Below, piece by piece: positions 47,885 through 56,898 of a stretch of 64,000 bases of DNA. The notes beneath the pieces are model-generated. The model had not been told where the DNA came from. It was given only the letters and a program-made list of their open reading frames with translations, and searched no databases. A program made the translations under genes and the position numbers. Position 1 is the stretch's first letter. Each line of letters begins with the position of its first letter. Source of the stretch: Firmicutes bacterium OM04-13BH. Lineage in GTDB: Bacteria > Bacillota > Clostridia > Lachnospirales > Lachnospiraceae. Where the stretch lies: positions 62,001 through 126,000 of the forward strand of contig QULP01000008.1 in NCBI GenBank assembly GCA_003481745.1, in the 5' to 3' direction.

Positions 47885-49306
47885 ATGACGCTGAAACGAA
47901 CAATTAGTGGTATGATCGGGACAGGTTCTCTGGCTCATAACAGAAGGGAATTTATAGCAGAAAATGTTGATTCAGACAGAGTGCAACTAAATATTTGCTA
48001 TCAGAATGAGAATTTAAAAGAAGTTTATAAAGAACTGTTTGATGAAGCTGTAGAACGATATAATATCGGGAAAAGAAAAGATAGACAGATTACAAATTAC
48101 TATGAAAAAATCCGGCAGGGAAAACAAGAGAAGTTGTTCCACGAAGTAATTTTTCAAATTGGAAATCGAGAAGATATGGCTGTCGGAACAGCAGAAGGAG
48201 ATCTGGCTGTAAAAATACTGGATGAATATGTAAAGGACTTCCAGAAGCGGAATGCAACGTTACGGGTATTTGGGTGTTATCTACATCAGGATGAGTCTAC
48301 TCCACATTTACATATTGATTTTATTCCTTATGTGACTGATTGGAAAGGAAAAGGAATGGACACCAGAGTTTCGTTGAAACAGGCATTAAAAAGTCTTGGA
48401 TTTCAAGGTGGAAATAAGCATGATACAGAGTTGAACCAGTGGATGAACCATGAAAAAAAGGTCCTGGCAGAGATTGCAAAACAGCATGGCATTGAATGGG
48501 AACAGAAAGGTACTCATGAGGAACATTTGGATGTTTATAACTTCAAGAAGAAAGAGCGAAAAAAGGAAGTACAGGAGCTGGAGCAGGAGAAAGAGTATCT
48601 AACTGCAGAAAACGAAGAACTGACAGCACAAATTGCGGAATTCAGAGCAGATATCCAGATTTTAAAAGACGATAAGGAACAGGCAAACAGGGAGAAACAA
48701 GAAGCAGAACAAAGGGCAGAGGACGCAGAAAAAGAAGTAAAAAGTCTGGAAGAGCGTCGAGATGTGCTGCAGCCGATTATGGATAATGCCAGTAAAGAAA
48801 TAAAAGAATATGGAATGATTAAGACGTTTTTACCGGAGGCAGGAACATTTGAACGTGCAGTACCTTACAGAGAAAATAAAATCAAGCCATTGTTTATCAA
48901 GATGAAGAATCAGATTGCTGCATTAGCTGGAAAGGTTGTAGAACTTAACAAAACGATAGAAAGCTGGAAAAACAAATATCAAAAATCTACGGAGAAATGT
49001 GATGATATCCAAACGCAGTTAGATGATGTGCGTAAAGAAAATGGAAAATTATCAAATGATAATCAACGTTTACAAGAGATTTCGGACAGATATGACAGAG
49101 TGGTGCGTATTCTGGGAATGGAAACTGTAGAGGATGTGGTGCAGCAGGACATTAAAGAACAAAGGGCACTGGAAGAAAAACGGCGAATGGAGCAAATGCC
49201 AAAGGGAAGCGTTCTGAAACAGTTGGAATGGGCAACTCAAAAGAGCCAGATTGAAAACCAACAACGTAAGAAAAATAAAACAAAATACAAAGGATTGGAG
49301 ATTTAG
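47885..49306 (+). CDS. MobV/Pre-type relaxase (element B)
   Basis: The 473-residue homologue of 38801-40216 has the motif HQDESTPHLHIDFIPY and a C-terminal coiled coil. The relaxase half is about 95% alike between the elements while the coiled-coil half has drifted more, which suggests that recognition of a shared oriT is conserved. ATG 47885 follows GGGGTGACG. TnpV follows by 3 bp. Confidence 0.9.
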   Translation: MTLKRTISGMIGTGSLAHNRREFIAENVDSDRVQLNICYQNENLKEVYKELFDEAVERYNIGKRKDRQITNYYEKIRQGKQEKLFHEVIFQIGNREDMAVGTAEGDLAVKILDEYVKDFQKRNATLRVFGCYLHQDESTPHLHIDFIPYVTDWKGKGMDTRVSLKQALKSLGFQGGNKHDTELNQWMNHEKKVLAEIAKQHGIEWEQKGTHEEHLDVYNFKKKERKKEVQELEQEKEYLTAENEELTAQIAEFRADIQILKDDKEQANREKQEAEQRAEDAEKEVKSLEERRDVLQPIMDNASKEIKEYGMIKTFLPEAGTFERAVPYRENKIKPLFIKMKNQIAALAGKVVELNKTIESWKNKYQKSTEKCDDIQTQLDDVRKENGKLSNDNQRLQEISDRYDRVVRILGMETVEDVVQQDIKEQRALEEKRRMEQMPKGSVLKQLEWATQKSQIENQQRKKNKTKYKGLEI

Positions 49307-49309
49307 ACT

Positions 49310-49684
49310 ATGAAAAAACAGATTTATGATGAGAAAAATGGAATGAGCTATACGTTGCATGGAGATTACTATTTGCCGGATCTGGTTTTAAGAGAAGAAG
49401 AACCGACATATGGAAAATATGGAATGTTACGAAAGCAGTTCTTAAAAGAACACAGATCAGCAAGATATCAATACATGTTATTGACCGGAAAATTGAATGA
49501 ACATCTGAATCAGATCGATCAGGAAGTCAGAGAACAGGTGGAAACGCTTATGGAACAGATGATAGAAAAACAGGGTGTAACTGAAGAATTAAAGGCACAG
49601 GATCAGATGAAGTGGGTTAGGTTAATGAATAATATAAAAGCCAGTGCAGAAGAGATTATATTGAAAAACATGGTATATGTGTGA
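49310..49684 (+). CDS. TnpV-like transposon protein (element B)
   Basis: A 124-residue partner of 40221-40595 with the same core (QIYDEKNGMSYTLHGDYYLPDL; YGKYGMLRKQFLKEHRSARYQYMLLTGKL). It is encoded right after the relaxase. Function unknown. Confidence 0.8.
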   Translation: MKKQIYDEKNGMSYTLHGDYYLPDLVLREEEPTYGKYGMLRKQFLKEHRSARYQYMLLTGKLNEHLNQIDQEVREQVETLMEQMIEKQGVTEELKAQDQMKWVRLMNNIKASAEEIILKNMVYV

Positions 49685-49782
49685 GATCGTTCTTTTACAC
49701 TTTTGTATATATTAGAATAGCACTTTAGAAAGCACTATGGTAAAATAAAGTGAAGGTAAATCGGAATTTGGAGGATTGAATT

Positions 49783-49974
49783 ATGTGGAATGAATTAGGT
49801 ATAAGTGGAGGAACCGCAATTGTTATTTTGATTGCGCTGTATTTCGTTATCAAATGGGCAGTGAAAAATGGCATCAAAGAAGCCTACAGTGCAATCACTG
49901 GAAAGAAAACTGTTGAAGATATCCAAAACGAAAAAGAGCTGAAAGAACTTGGATTGGATTCAGAAGATCAATAA
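49783..49974 (+). CDS. Small membrane protein, DUF6019-like
   Basis: The 63-residue protein has one membrane helix (GGTAIVILIALYFVIKWAV) and a charged C-terminal tail (ITGKKTVEDIQNEKELKELGLDSEDQ). The layout resembles DUF6019 proteins of Clostridia, a resemblance I hold with moderate certainty. TTGGAGG precedes the ATG. Cargo of element B; function unknown. Confidence 0.65.
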   Translation: MWNELGISGGTAIVILIALYFVIKWAVKNGIKEAYSAITGKKTVEDIQNEKELKELGLDSEDQ

Positions 49975-50011
49975 CTTCAAGTTTGTGGAATCGACTGAAA
50001 GGAAGCATTAT

Positions 50012-50332
50012 ATGTTCTATATTTATATTATTTTTGATTTTGCAATGGCAGTAATTATGCTTTTATTTGGAATATGGTTTTATAGGTCAAAAGGACAAGC
50101 ATCCAACTTCTTGTCTGGTTATAATATGAAATCTGCAGAAGAACGAAAAAAATATGATGAAAATGCTATGTGTAAGGCATATGGGAAGAGAATGATGCTT
50201 ATGTCACTTCCTTTTATTGCTGGAATGATTATAGATATTTGGTATATAGGAACTGGTTGTTTAATTGCATGGGCGATATGGTTTGTTATGTTTATTCTGT
50301 TGCTTATAGATAGACATAAAATAGAAAGTTAA
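50012..50332 (+). CDS. DUF3784-like membrane protein
   Basis: The 106-residue protein has three predicted membrane helices (FYIYIIFDFAMAVIMLLFGIWFY; MLMSLPFIAGMIIDIWYIG; LIAWAIWFVMFILLLI) and the motif FLSGYNMKSAEERKKYDENAMCKAYGKRM between the first two, typical of the DUF3784 family. The start 50012 follows AAAGGAAG; the frame is open upstream into the previous gene. Role unknown; cargo of element B. Confidence 0.75.
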   Translation: MFYIYIIFDFAMAVIMLLFGIWFYRSKGQASNFLSGYNMKSAEERKKYDENAMCKAYGKRMMLMSLPFIAGMIIDIWYIGTGCLIAWAIWFVMFILLLIDRHKIES

Positions 50333-50482
50333 TTTATAGAAAAATAGAATGTTTTCGGGGTGAAAATACCGTTTATTTGTTTTAGACATATGATGTCCGA
50401 TTGAAAATTAGCGGATTCTCGTTTTATGTCGTGGTAATTTTGATACATATTGGTAAGCTGTAAGTGGAAGAGAGGTAGAGAC

Positions 50483-50604
50483 ATGGACACAAAAAAGATT
50501 GGAGCTTTTTTAAAGCAATGTCGTAAAGAAAAGAATCTTACGCAAGAGCAGCTTGCCGAGAAGTTTGAGGTATCTGCAAGAACAGTTTCCAGATGGGAAA
50601 CAGG
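50483..50604 (+). pseudogene. 5' fragment of Xre-DUF2007 gene split by element C
   Basis: ATG 50483, after AGAGGTAGAG, opens a helix-turn-helix (KIGAFLKQCRKEKNLTQEQLAEKFEVSARTVSRWETG) that is cut after WETG by element C. Reading into C adds 8 foreign residues before a stop. Joined to 58549-59368 it gives 942 bp, an exact 313-residue frame. Confidence 0.9.
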
Positions 50605-50682
50605 TGTTTCCCAAACAAAAAGATATTAAGAAACAGCCCATGTTTACCTGCTTGCAAACAAAAGAATATTGCTACTAGACTA

Positions 50683-50718
50683 AGAGATACTACATAAGTG
50701 TGTTGGTATCTCTTTTTT
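50683..50718 (+). terminator. Terminator near the left end of element C
   Basis: AGAGATAC pairs with GTATCTCT, followed by six T. It would stop transcription entering from element B. The rest of 50720-51023 has no gene. Confidence 0.8.
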
Positions 50719-51023
50719 GTTGCCGTGAAACAGCAGACTATTTCATTTCTGCTTGATTACCTTAAAACTTATTAGTCTATGGTTTGTCAAGGGCTTGTTG
50801 CGTGAGAAATGCTGAATATCACCCTTTACAAAACATAGGCTGATAAGTAACTTTTCAAAAGCAGAAAAGAAATGGCAATGCTTATAACAATATGATATAA
50901 TGCAGATGAAGACAAAAAAGGAATTTGTCGAGCTGGTTAGTTCGAGATAATTTTGAGTTTGTTAAGATGTGGTGCACTTGATGGAATCACAGGTACGACA
51001 TCATATTATGGAGGATGAAATAG

Positions 51024-51497
51024 ATGATAGGTTTGATTGTTGCGAGGTCAAAGAATAATGTTATAGGCAAGAATGGTAATATACCATGGAAAATAAAGGG
51101 AGAACAAAAGCAATTTAGAGAGTTAACAACGGGTAATGTGGTTATTATGGGGCGAAAGTCTTATGAAGAAATCGGTCATCCGTTGCCTAATAGAATGAAT
51201 ATTGTTGTTTCCACCACAACAGAGTATCAAGGAGATAATTTAGTTTCAGTTAAATCATTAGAAGATGCATTATTATTGGCTAAAGGACGAGATGTATACA
51301 TATCTGGTGGATATGGACTATTTAAGGAAGCTTTGCAAATAGTAGATAAAATGTATATCACAGAAGTAGATTTAAATATTGAAGATGGAGATACATTCTT
51401 TCCAGAATTTGATATCAATGATTTTGAAGTTTTGATAGGGGAAACACTTGGTGAGGAAGTGAAATATACGAGAACATTTTATGTAAGGAAAAAATGA
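51024..51497 (+). CDS. dfrF: Trimethoprim-resistance-type dihydrofolate reductase
   Basis: The 157-residue NADPH-dependent enzyme reduces dihydrofolate. It starts MIGLIVARSKNNVIGKNGNIPWKIKGEQKQF; Glu replaces Asp as the catalytic acid after IPW. The family blocks GNVVIMGRKSYEEIG, VYISGGYGLFKEAL and TFFPEF are present. The sequence agrees with what I recall of DfrF, a transferable trimethoprim-resistance enzyme of enterococci and gut Firmicutes; the symbol rests on memory, not a search. TATGGAGGATG precedes the ATG. Being cargo of a mobile element supports a resistance role. Confidence 0.85.
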   Translation: MIGLIVARSKNNVIGKNGNIPWKIKGEQKQFRELTTGNVVIMGRKSYEEIGHPLPNRMNIVVSTTTEYQGDNLVSVKSLEDALLLAKGRDVYISGGYGLFKEALQIVDKMYITEVDLNIEDGDTFFPEFDINDFEVLIGETLGEEVKYTRTFYVRKK

Positions 51498-51623
51498 ATT
51501 GAGTAAATTTTGGATTTAGGGTGTTTTCATAAATATATTGCTTTTTATGCATATATAAATTGTTGTAAGACAAATTCCAGTTTGTATGGGGCGATAAAAT
51601 CAGAATTTGAGAGAGGATTGAAT

Positions 51624-52280
51624 ATGAATAAGGAATGGTCTGAACTTAATAAAACAATGCAGGCACAAATAAAAAAGAAAGATACTTATAAGAGGGGTAT
51701 TGATACTTTACTTACTTTACGAAGTCAGTTAATACAAACCTTAGTATCTTTCAAAGAAGAATTATGCAGAGAAGATTTTAACTCAATCCCCTTCATAAAC
51801 GCTGATGGTTATCATAGTAAGACGATTGCTTATTCTATTTGGCATATTTTCCGCATTGAAGATATAGTTGTGCATACAGTGATAAATGAAGATGAACAAG
51901 TATTTTTTGCAGGCAATTATCAAGAGCGTATCAATTCACCTATCATTACAACAGGAAATGAACTCATGAAACAGCAGATTGCAGACTTTTCAAAACAGCT
52001 TAATCTGGAAGAATTATATTTATATATTTTCGAAGTATGGGAAAGCACTGAGAAAATGCTTGAACGGTTATCTTATGATGAATTGAAAAGAAAAATACCG
52101 AAAGAAAGAAAAGGATACTTAGAATCGTTGAATGTAGTAAACGACAATGAAAAAGCAATTTGGCTGATTGATTATTGGTGTAATAAAGATATTTGTGGAC
52201 TAATTCAAATGCCGTTTTCAAGACATTGGATTATGCACACAGAAGCCTGTTTGCGTATAAAGAACAAGATACATTCATAG
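51624..52280 (+). CDS. DinB-like putative metal-dependent protein
   Basis: The 218-residue helical protein has spaced His residues (YHSKTIAYSIWHIFRIEDIVVH near the N-terminal third; FSRHWIMHTEACLRIK at the end) in the pattern of DinB/YfiT four-helix metal proteins. The start 51624 follows GAGAGAGG; the frame is open further upstream without a ribosome site. Relatives include thiol transferases and stress proteins. The substrate is unknown; it may confer tolerance to an antibiotic or toxicant, which is inference from its cargo position. Confidence 0.65.
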   Translation: MNKEWSELNKTMQAQIKKKDTYKRGIDTLLTLRSQLIQTLVSFKEELCREDFNSIPFINADGYHSKTIAYSIWHIFRIEDIVVHTVINEDEQVFFAGNYQERINSPIITTGNELMKQQIADFSKQLNLEELYLYIFEVWESTEKMLERLSYDELKRKIPKERKGYLESLNVVNDNEKAIWLIDYWCNKDICGLIQMPFSRHWIMHTEACLRIKNKIHS

Positions 52281-52335
52281 GCAAAAATTTCAGTTTGTAG
52301 AACTAAGGAAATTGGAATTTAAGGAGGAATAAAGT

Positions 52336-52431
52336 ATGGTTAGTGATTTTATAAGAGCAGCATTTCCATGGATTTTAATGGGTTTATTTGTAGCAATCAG
52401 TTGTTCCCTTATGAGTAAAAAAGAGAAATAA
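52336..52431 (+). CDS. 31-residue membrane peptide
   Basis: AAGGAGGAATAAAGT leads directly to ATG 52336. The product is MVSDFIRAAFPWILMGLFVA followed by ISCSLMSKKEK: one hydrophobic helix and a basic end. It could be a small regulatory membrane protein or a toxin. No antisense promoter was evident. Confidence 0.6.
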   Translation: MVSDFIRAAFPWILMGLFVAISCSLMSKKEK

Positions 52432-52461
52432 ATTCCTGTTTGTATTTATAAAAGAGAAAAA

Positions 52462-52992
52462 ATGAGAAAAGTAGTTTTATTTATTGCCATGAGCCTTGAC
52501 GGATATATTGCGGACGGTAATGGTGGAGTAGCTTGGCTAAATGGTCATGGAAATGACAATGAAAACATCGACACTTATACAGAATTTACCAAAGATATAG
52601 ATACTGTCTTAATGGGGTGGAATACTTCTCATCAGGTTGTTACTGAACTTTCTCCGCAAGAATGGGTATATAATAAATTTACAACTTATGTATTAACACA
52701 TAAAGAGTGCAATTCTTCCCAACAAATTCATTTTACAAGTGAAAATCCTGTTTTATTATTGGAACGGCTAAAACAAGAAGCAGGAAAGGATATTTGGATT
52801 TGTGGCGGAGCAAATCTTGTTCAGCAGTTGGTAAGCAAAAATATGATTGATAAATATTACATTTCTGTTATTCCTACTCTGTTAGGAAATGGGGTTCGTC
52901 TTTTGGGCAACATAGACAGGGAAATAAAGTTAAGGCTTTGTAAAACACAGACTTATAACGGAATAACCGATTTGATTTATATGCGTAGATAA
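52462..52992 (+). CDS. DHFR-fold protein (RibD C-terminal-like)
   Basis: The 176-residue protein begins RKVVLFIAMSLDGYIADGNGGVAWLNG and has the block IWICGGANLVQQLVSKNMIDKYYISVIPTLLGNGVRLL, the signature of the YwjB/YyaP and RibD C-terminal reductase family. It is an NAD(P)H-binding fold; true folate reductase activity is not established for most relatives. Its presence beside a dfrF-type gene is notable. GAGAAAAA precedes the ATG, a weak ribosome site. Confidence 0.85.
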   Translation: MRKVVLFIAMSLDGYIADGNGGVAWLNGHGNDNENIDTYTEFTKDIDTVLMGWNTSHQVVTELSPQEWVYNKFTTYVLTHKECNSSQQIHFTSENPVLLLERLKQEAGKDIWICGGANLVQQLVSKNMIDKYYISVIPTLLGNGVRLLGNIDREIKLRLCKTQTYNGITDLIYMRR

Positions 52993-53129
52993 CTAGAGAG
53001 AAACAGAAAAGCTGTTAAACCGACGGAGCGATCCGACCACGTTGGCGGGAAAATCCTTAAGATTTTTCCGCCATGCTTGCAAGGGGGCGGTTCGCTTCGG
53101 CGGTTCGGCGAGCTTGCGAGCCGTTCAAA

Positions 53130-53154
53130 GCCCCCGTTATCTAACAAGGGGGGC
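53130..53154 (+). other. oriT of element C, Tn916/ICEBs1 type
   Basis: GCCCCC and GGGGGGC arms enclose GTTATCTAACAA. The C-run, CTAACA, G-run arrangement is the hallmark of Tn916 and ICEBs1 oriT, nicked by MobT-type relaxases; such a relaxase is encoded at 54375-55589. The surrounding 52993-53160 is GC-rich with a further GGCGG...CCGCC hairpin (53053-53082). Confidence 0.75.
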
Positions 53155-53537
53155 ACAAAAAACAAGAAACACTATACACTAACAAGCGGAAAACGCTGTA
53201 TTTATAAGGCAAAACCCCATTTTTACAGTAGTGATATAAATTGTACCTATATCACTATGAAAATTGAATAGTAAATATGAGAAAGACAGTTGATTTCAAA
53301 AAATAAGAAATTGATTGTCGTTTTCTTTTGCAGAAATTTAAGTGCAGGCAATTATGGTAGTTGTCGTAATTGCTGTCAGCTCAGTGTTTATCACTGATGG
53401 TGTGAAAGATTTACGGTTGGAGATGTTCAATAAGATTATTGGTGCTTAATTATTTTTATTGTAGTGCTGATATGAGAATGTTATAATTGGGGTATAAAAC
53501 ATACAAATAAATTTGCTGAAAAATGAGGTATCAAAAT

Positions 53538-53780
53538 ATGGAAAATGAATTACTGGAAAACTTAGGAAGACTTCACACAACTGAACTTGGCGTTATTAGA
53601 ATTAAAAAGAACTTATCTTTGAATGTAGAAAATGTAATTGAATGGTGCAAAGAAAAAATTAGCCTTTCTAATGCGGAAATCACAAGAAAAGGAAAAAACT
53701 GGTATATAACGATTGATAATTGTATTATAACGGTAAATGCGTACAGTTATACCGTTATCACTGCTCACAAGGTAAAATGA
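53538..53780 (+). CDS. DUF3781 protein
   Basis: The 80-residue protein (LLENLGRLHTTELGVIRIKKNLSL...VIEWCKEKI...KNWYITIDNCIITVNAYSYTVITAHKVK) matches the DUF3781 pattern of Firmicutes. ATG 53538 is used; an in-frame ATG lies five codons earlier. Its end overlaps the next start by 4 bp, so the pair is co-translated. Function unknown. Confidence 0.8.
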   Translation: MENELLENLGRLHTTELGVIRIKKNLSLNVENVIEWCKEKISLSNAEITRKGKNWYITIDNCIITVNAYSYTVITAHKVK

Positions 53781-54247
53781 TAAATTTTTCTATAAAGGAA
53801 TTAAACGCATTTGCAGTTATTGGGCAGGAAGTAGAACTGACTAATTATCAAAAAAAGAATATTCAGATTAGTACACAGTTTTGGAGAAAGTTTAACAGTA
53901 GTTTGAAAAAAGCGTATCTTTCACAATCAGGAAATTGGGTAAAATATGCTTTTATGGAAAGAAGAAATGGAAAACTTTATTATTTCTGTTCTATTCCCCA
54001 AAGAACCATTACCCCAGAGGGCTTTCTGTATAAAGAAATACCGTCTTATAAATATTTGGTTGTGGAGCATATTGGTGCTATGGATAAAATATATGAAACT
54101 TATGGCAAGATTTATGAAGAAATTATTCCTAGTACATCGTATATTCCTATAAAAGATATTATCCTACACTTTGAAAAATACGATTATCGTTTTCATTGGA
54201 ATAGTGATAATTCAGTTATTGAAATTTGGATACCTATTCAAGATTAG
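53777..54247 (+). CDS. GyrI-like/AraC-type effector-binding protein
   Basis: The 156-residue single-domain protein of the GyrI-like/AraE_bind type (NFSIKELNAFAVIGQEVELTN at the start; YKYLVVEHIGAMDKIYETYGKIYEEIIPSTSY and IEIWIPIQD at the end). Such domains bind or hydrolyse small hydrophobic or cyclopropanoid toxins and drugs. Coupled to DUF3781 by an ATGA overlap. A CAGGCAATTATGGTAGTTG-like sequence occurs on both sides of the pair (53345 and 54324), as if they entered as a unit. Confidence 0.8.
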   Translation: MINFSIKELNAFAVIGQEVELTNYQKKNIQISTQFWRKFNSSLKKAYLSQSGNWVKYAFMERRNGKLYYFCSIPQRTITPEGFLYKEIPSYKYLVVEHIGAMDKIYETYGKIYEEIIPSTSYIPIKDIILHFEKYDYRFHWNSDNSVIEIWIPIQD

Positions 54248-54374
54248 AAGCAATTTTATATCCATACACACAAAGCAGTTAGTCTTAGGATTGACTGCTT
54301 TTTCTATACAGATTTTTAATGACAGGCAATTATCAATTATGGTAGTTGCCTTTTTTGATTGGAGGAATTGAAGA

Positions 54375-55589
54375 ATGAATGATAAAAACTTTATTGAAGA
54401 ACTAAGACAAAAGCGTGAGGAATACGGAGTAACACAAACAAGGCTTGCTGTTGCCTGTGGTATCAGCCGTGAATATTACAACCGCATTGAAAAAGGAAAA
54501 CAGCCATTGAATGACGAATTAAGAGAAATCATAGAAAAACAGATTGAGCGTTTCAATCCGCAAGAACCACTATTCTTATTGATTGATTACTTTCGTGTCC
54601 GCTTTCCTACTACGGACGCATTGGCGATTATCCGTGATGTATTACAACTGAAATCTAATTACATGCTTTATGAAGATTATGGAAAATACGGATATGAAAG
54701 CAAATATGTACTTGGCGACATCAATATCATGTGTTCCATGCAGGAGCATTTAGGTGTTTTATTGGAACTGAAAGGCAAAGGCTGTCGGCAAATGGAATGT
54801 TATCTGCTGGCACAGGAACGCTCATGGTATGACTTCATGCTGGATTGTATGACGGCTGGTGGTGTGATGAAACGGCTTGATTTGGCTATCAATGATAAAG
54901 CAGGAATATTGGATATTCCAAAGTTAAAGGAAAAATACAAGGCTGGCGAATGTATGTCCTACTTCCGTATGCAGAAAGATTACAGCGGTACAGAAAAATG
55001 CGGTAGCGATTTACCAAAGAATACAGGAGAAACCTTATATCTCGGTTCAACAAGTAGCGAATTATATATGTGTGCTTATCAGAAAAATTATGAGCAGTAT
55101 GTCAAGAATGGCACAGAAATTGAAGATACGGAGATTAAGAACCGTTTTGAAATACGCATGAAGAACGAACGAGCCTATTATGCGGTTGTAGATTTACTGA
55201 CCTATCGGGACGCTGAACGCACCGCTTTTTCTATCATCAATCATTATGTCCGCTTTGTTGACAGAGAGGACGACAAGCCAAAAAGTCAATGGATAACAAA
55301 TGATGATTGGGCATGGTTTGTAGGGGAAAACAGAGAGCCGATACGCTTAACCACAAAGCCAGAGCCTTACACTTTACAAAAAGCGTTGCATTGGCTACAA
55401 AGACAAGTCGCACCAACCATAAAAATGGTACAGGCATTAGACAGAGAAAATCGTACAACGATACTGAAAGATATGATTGAGCAGGCAGAACTAAAAGACA
55501 AGCATAAACATTTATTACAATTAGAGAAATCAACCATAGAAGAACGTATAGATACCGCTGTTCCACAAGAGAATGACGGTATTTTTTAA
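54375..55589 (+). CDS. MobT-type relaxase (Tn916 Orf20/NicK family)
   Basis: The 404-residue nickase has an N-terminal Xre helix-turn-helix (FIEELRQKREEYGVTQTRLAVACGISREYYNRIEKGKQPL) and then a Rep_trans-like rolling-circle nuclease domain (YFRVRFPTTDALAIIRDVL...GCRQMECYLL...RLDLAINDKAG...TLYLGSTSSELYMCAYQK). Relatives nick oriT for both rolling-circle replication and transfer of Tn916 and ICEBs1. The matching oriT lies 1.2 kb upstream. TTGGAGG precedes the ATG. No FtsK/VirB4-type genes accompany it, so it must borrow a Tn916-like apparatus. Confidence 0.88.
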   Translation: MNDKNFIEELRQKREEYGVTQTRLAVACGISREYYNRIEKGKQPLNDELREIIEKQIERFNPQEPLFLLIDYFRVRFPTTDALAIIRDVLQLKSNYMLYEDYGKYGYESKYVLGDINIMCSMQEHLGVLLELKGKGCRQMECYLLAQERSWYDFMLDCMTAGGVMKRLDLAINDKAGILDIPKLKEKYKAGECMSYFRMQKDYSGTEKCGSDLPKNTGETLYLGSTSSELYMCAYQKNYEQYVKNGTEIEDTEIKNRFEIRMKNERAYYAVVDLLTYRDAERTAFSIINHYVRFVDREDDKPKSQWITNDDWAWFVGENREPIRLTTKPEPYTLQKALHWLQRQVAPTIKMVQALDRENRTTILKDMIEQAELKDKHKHLLQLEKSTIEERIDTAVPQENDGIF

Positions 55590-55634
55590 TGTAATTGAAA
55601 AATTTCAGATTTAGTCAGCAAAGAGCTGTTTTCA

Positions 55635-56180
55635 TTCCCTATGTGAAGTGAAAGAAGAAAAATAAATTTTTTATTAAATCTGCAACAAAATGGCTACTTG
55701 CGTACAGATATGGTGCGAGAAAAGGAAATCTAAACTTTTTTTGAAAATAGGTCATTAAATCGGGGCTTGCTGTCCCTATATGAAGTGAAAGAAGAAAAAA
55801 GTTTTGAAAAAATGACGGAAATTCGTGATTAGTGGACAGTCTTCTGTGAAAAGAGGAAAAACATCATCATTTTGTATTCAAACAGGCATTAGCAGTTGAG
55901 TGTTGATGTGAAAAGATGAAAATACTTTGTTCTCAACTTAACAATTTAAGGTTTCCGTTCCCTATATGGTGCAAAGAAAATATTTCATTCTATTGTTGGC
56001 AGTAACGGTATGGTTTGGGTAGTTAGGGTGTGAAAAGGAAAATATTCTTTTTTCATCATCAACTTAGCAAAATGACATTTTCTATCCCTATATGGTGCAT
56101 GAAAAGAAGTTAAAATTTTTCCATTTAAACTTAGCAAATGGACGTTTGCTGTACAGATAGTAGTGAAAAAGGAGAAAATC
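55635..56180 (+). repeat. Iteron-like array of nine degenerate repeats
   Basis: A motif of about 28 bp, roughly TCCCTATATGGTG followed by AAAAGAGGAAAAT, starts at about 55637, 55702, 55771, 55833, 55893, 55958, 56019, 56082 and 56151. Spacing is 60-69 bp. Copies are imperfect and the DNA between them differs. No gene is present. It may be a replication or partition site next to the relaxase. Confidence 0.6.
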
Positions 56181-56496
56181 AACCGTTGATTGCCAAAATG
56201 AACCGTTCCATTTGTACTAATAATGGAAAAAGTTTTGGATTTTGGTTACGTTTCTCCTCTTTTCCAACGCGATATATAGGAAAGACGATTTTTTTCTTTC
56301 AATCGTTCTTTGACAACTGAATAAAGCTATTCAATACGTTTGACAGACAGCTAGCCGTTGAAACAAATACGCCACGACCTTTCCCCTGCAAGAGCGAGCG
56401 AAAACCTATTTGTGTTCTTGTAAAAGATTTGTCCTCTTTTATCGCCATGACCTGTACTGTCAGATAATGATACTCCCGTACAGCCACAGCTTGAGC

Positions 56497-56617
56497 ATTA
56501 AGAGCGTCGCACGCAATGGGTACGGCTACATAAGAACTATGCAGAGGTGGAACTCCTGTGGGCTATGACAAAAGCCGTTGAATTGCTTAGAAAGATTTTA
56601 CAGAAAGGGGGTATGTG
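56497..56617 (+). pseudogene. Decayed 3' coding remnant
   Basis: The frame reading RTQWVRLHKNYAEVELLWAM, then TKAVELLRKILQKGG to a stop, looks protein-like but has no start or ribosome site and is closed upstream by a stop. It is probably the tail of a lost gene. The stretch 56181-56496 shows no intact gene. Confidence 0.35.
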
Positions 56618-56619
56618 TT

Positions 56620-56787
56620 ATTGATAATGCTGTAAAAACAATTCAAAAGAAAAATGGCAAGTGTGGCATTGGCAACAGAGGAAAGACAAAGATTGTAGTA
56701 AAAGAGCATTTTTCCGAAAAGGGCAAAACAATGGAAGAACTTCTAACTGATGTCATGCTGGAAAAAGCAAAGCAGACAATCGCATAA
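56620..56787 (+). CDS. TnpW-like small protein (unusual start)
   Basis: The frame encodes about 55 residues (DNAVKTIQKKNGKCGIGNRGKTKIVVKEHFSEKGKTMEELLTDVMLEKAKQTIA) resembling TnpW-type proteins that precede serine recombinases. AAAGGGGG ends at 56611, 8 bases before an ATT codon at 56620, which I take as a rare start; the only in-frame ATG (56578) lies before this site. Function unknown; it is probably linked to the recombinase. Confidence 0.6.
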   Translation: MDNAVKTIQKKNGKCGIGNRGKTKIVVKEHFSEKGKTMEELLTDVMLEKAKQTIA

Positions 56788-56898
56788 AATCGGTGCAGTT
56801 GTAAGAAATAGATTGAATGACAAAAAGTACCCGTGTTATACTTTACTTGCAAGCAGGTATTGTAAACACGGGTTAGTTATAAAGGAGGATAACTGACA

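Noticed and set aside
50483..50629. Intact 48-residue Xre gene
   Set aside because: The last codons come from element C; joining to 58549 gives the full-length frame.
53352..53450. 31-residue frame starting MVVVVIAVSS
   Set aside because: No ribosome site; its first part repeats DNA at 54324-54350, so it looks like a remnant rather than a gene.
55635..56180. CRISPR array
   Set aside because: Repeats are too degenerate and no cas genes are present; spacing is regular but repeats are not identical as in CRISPR.
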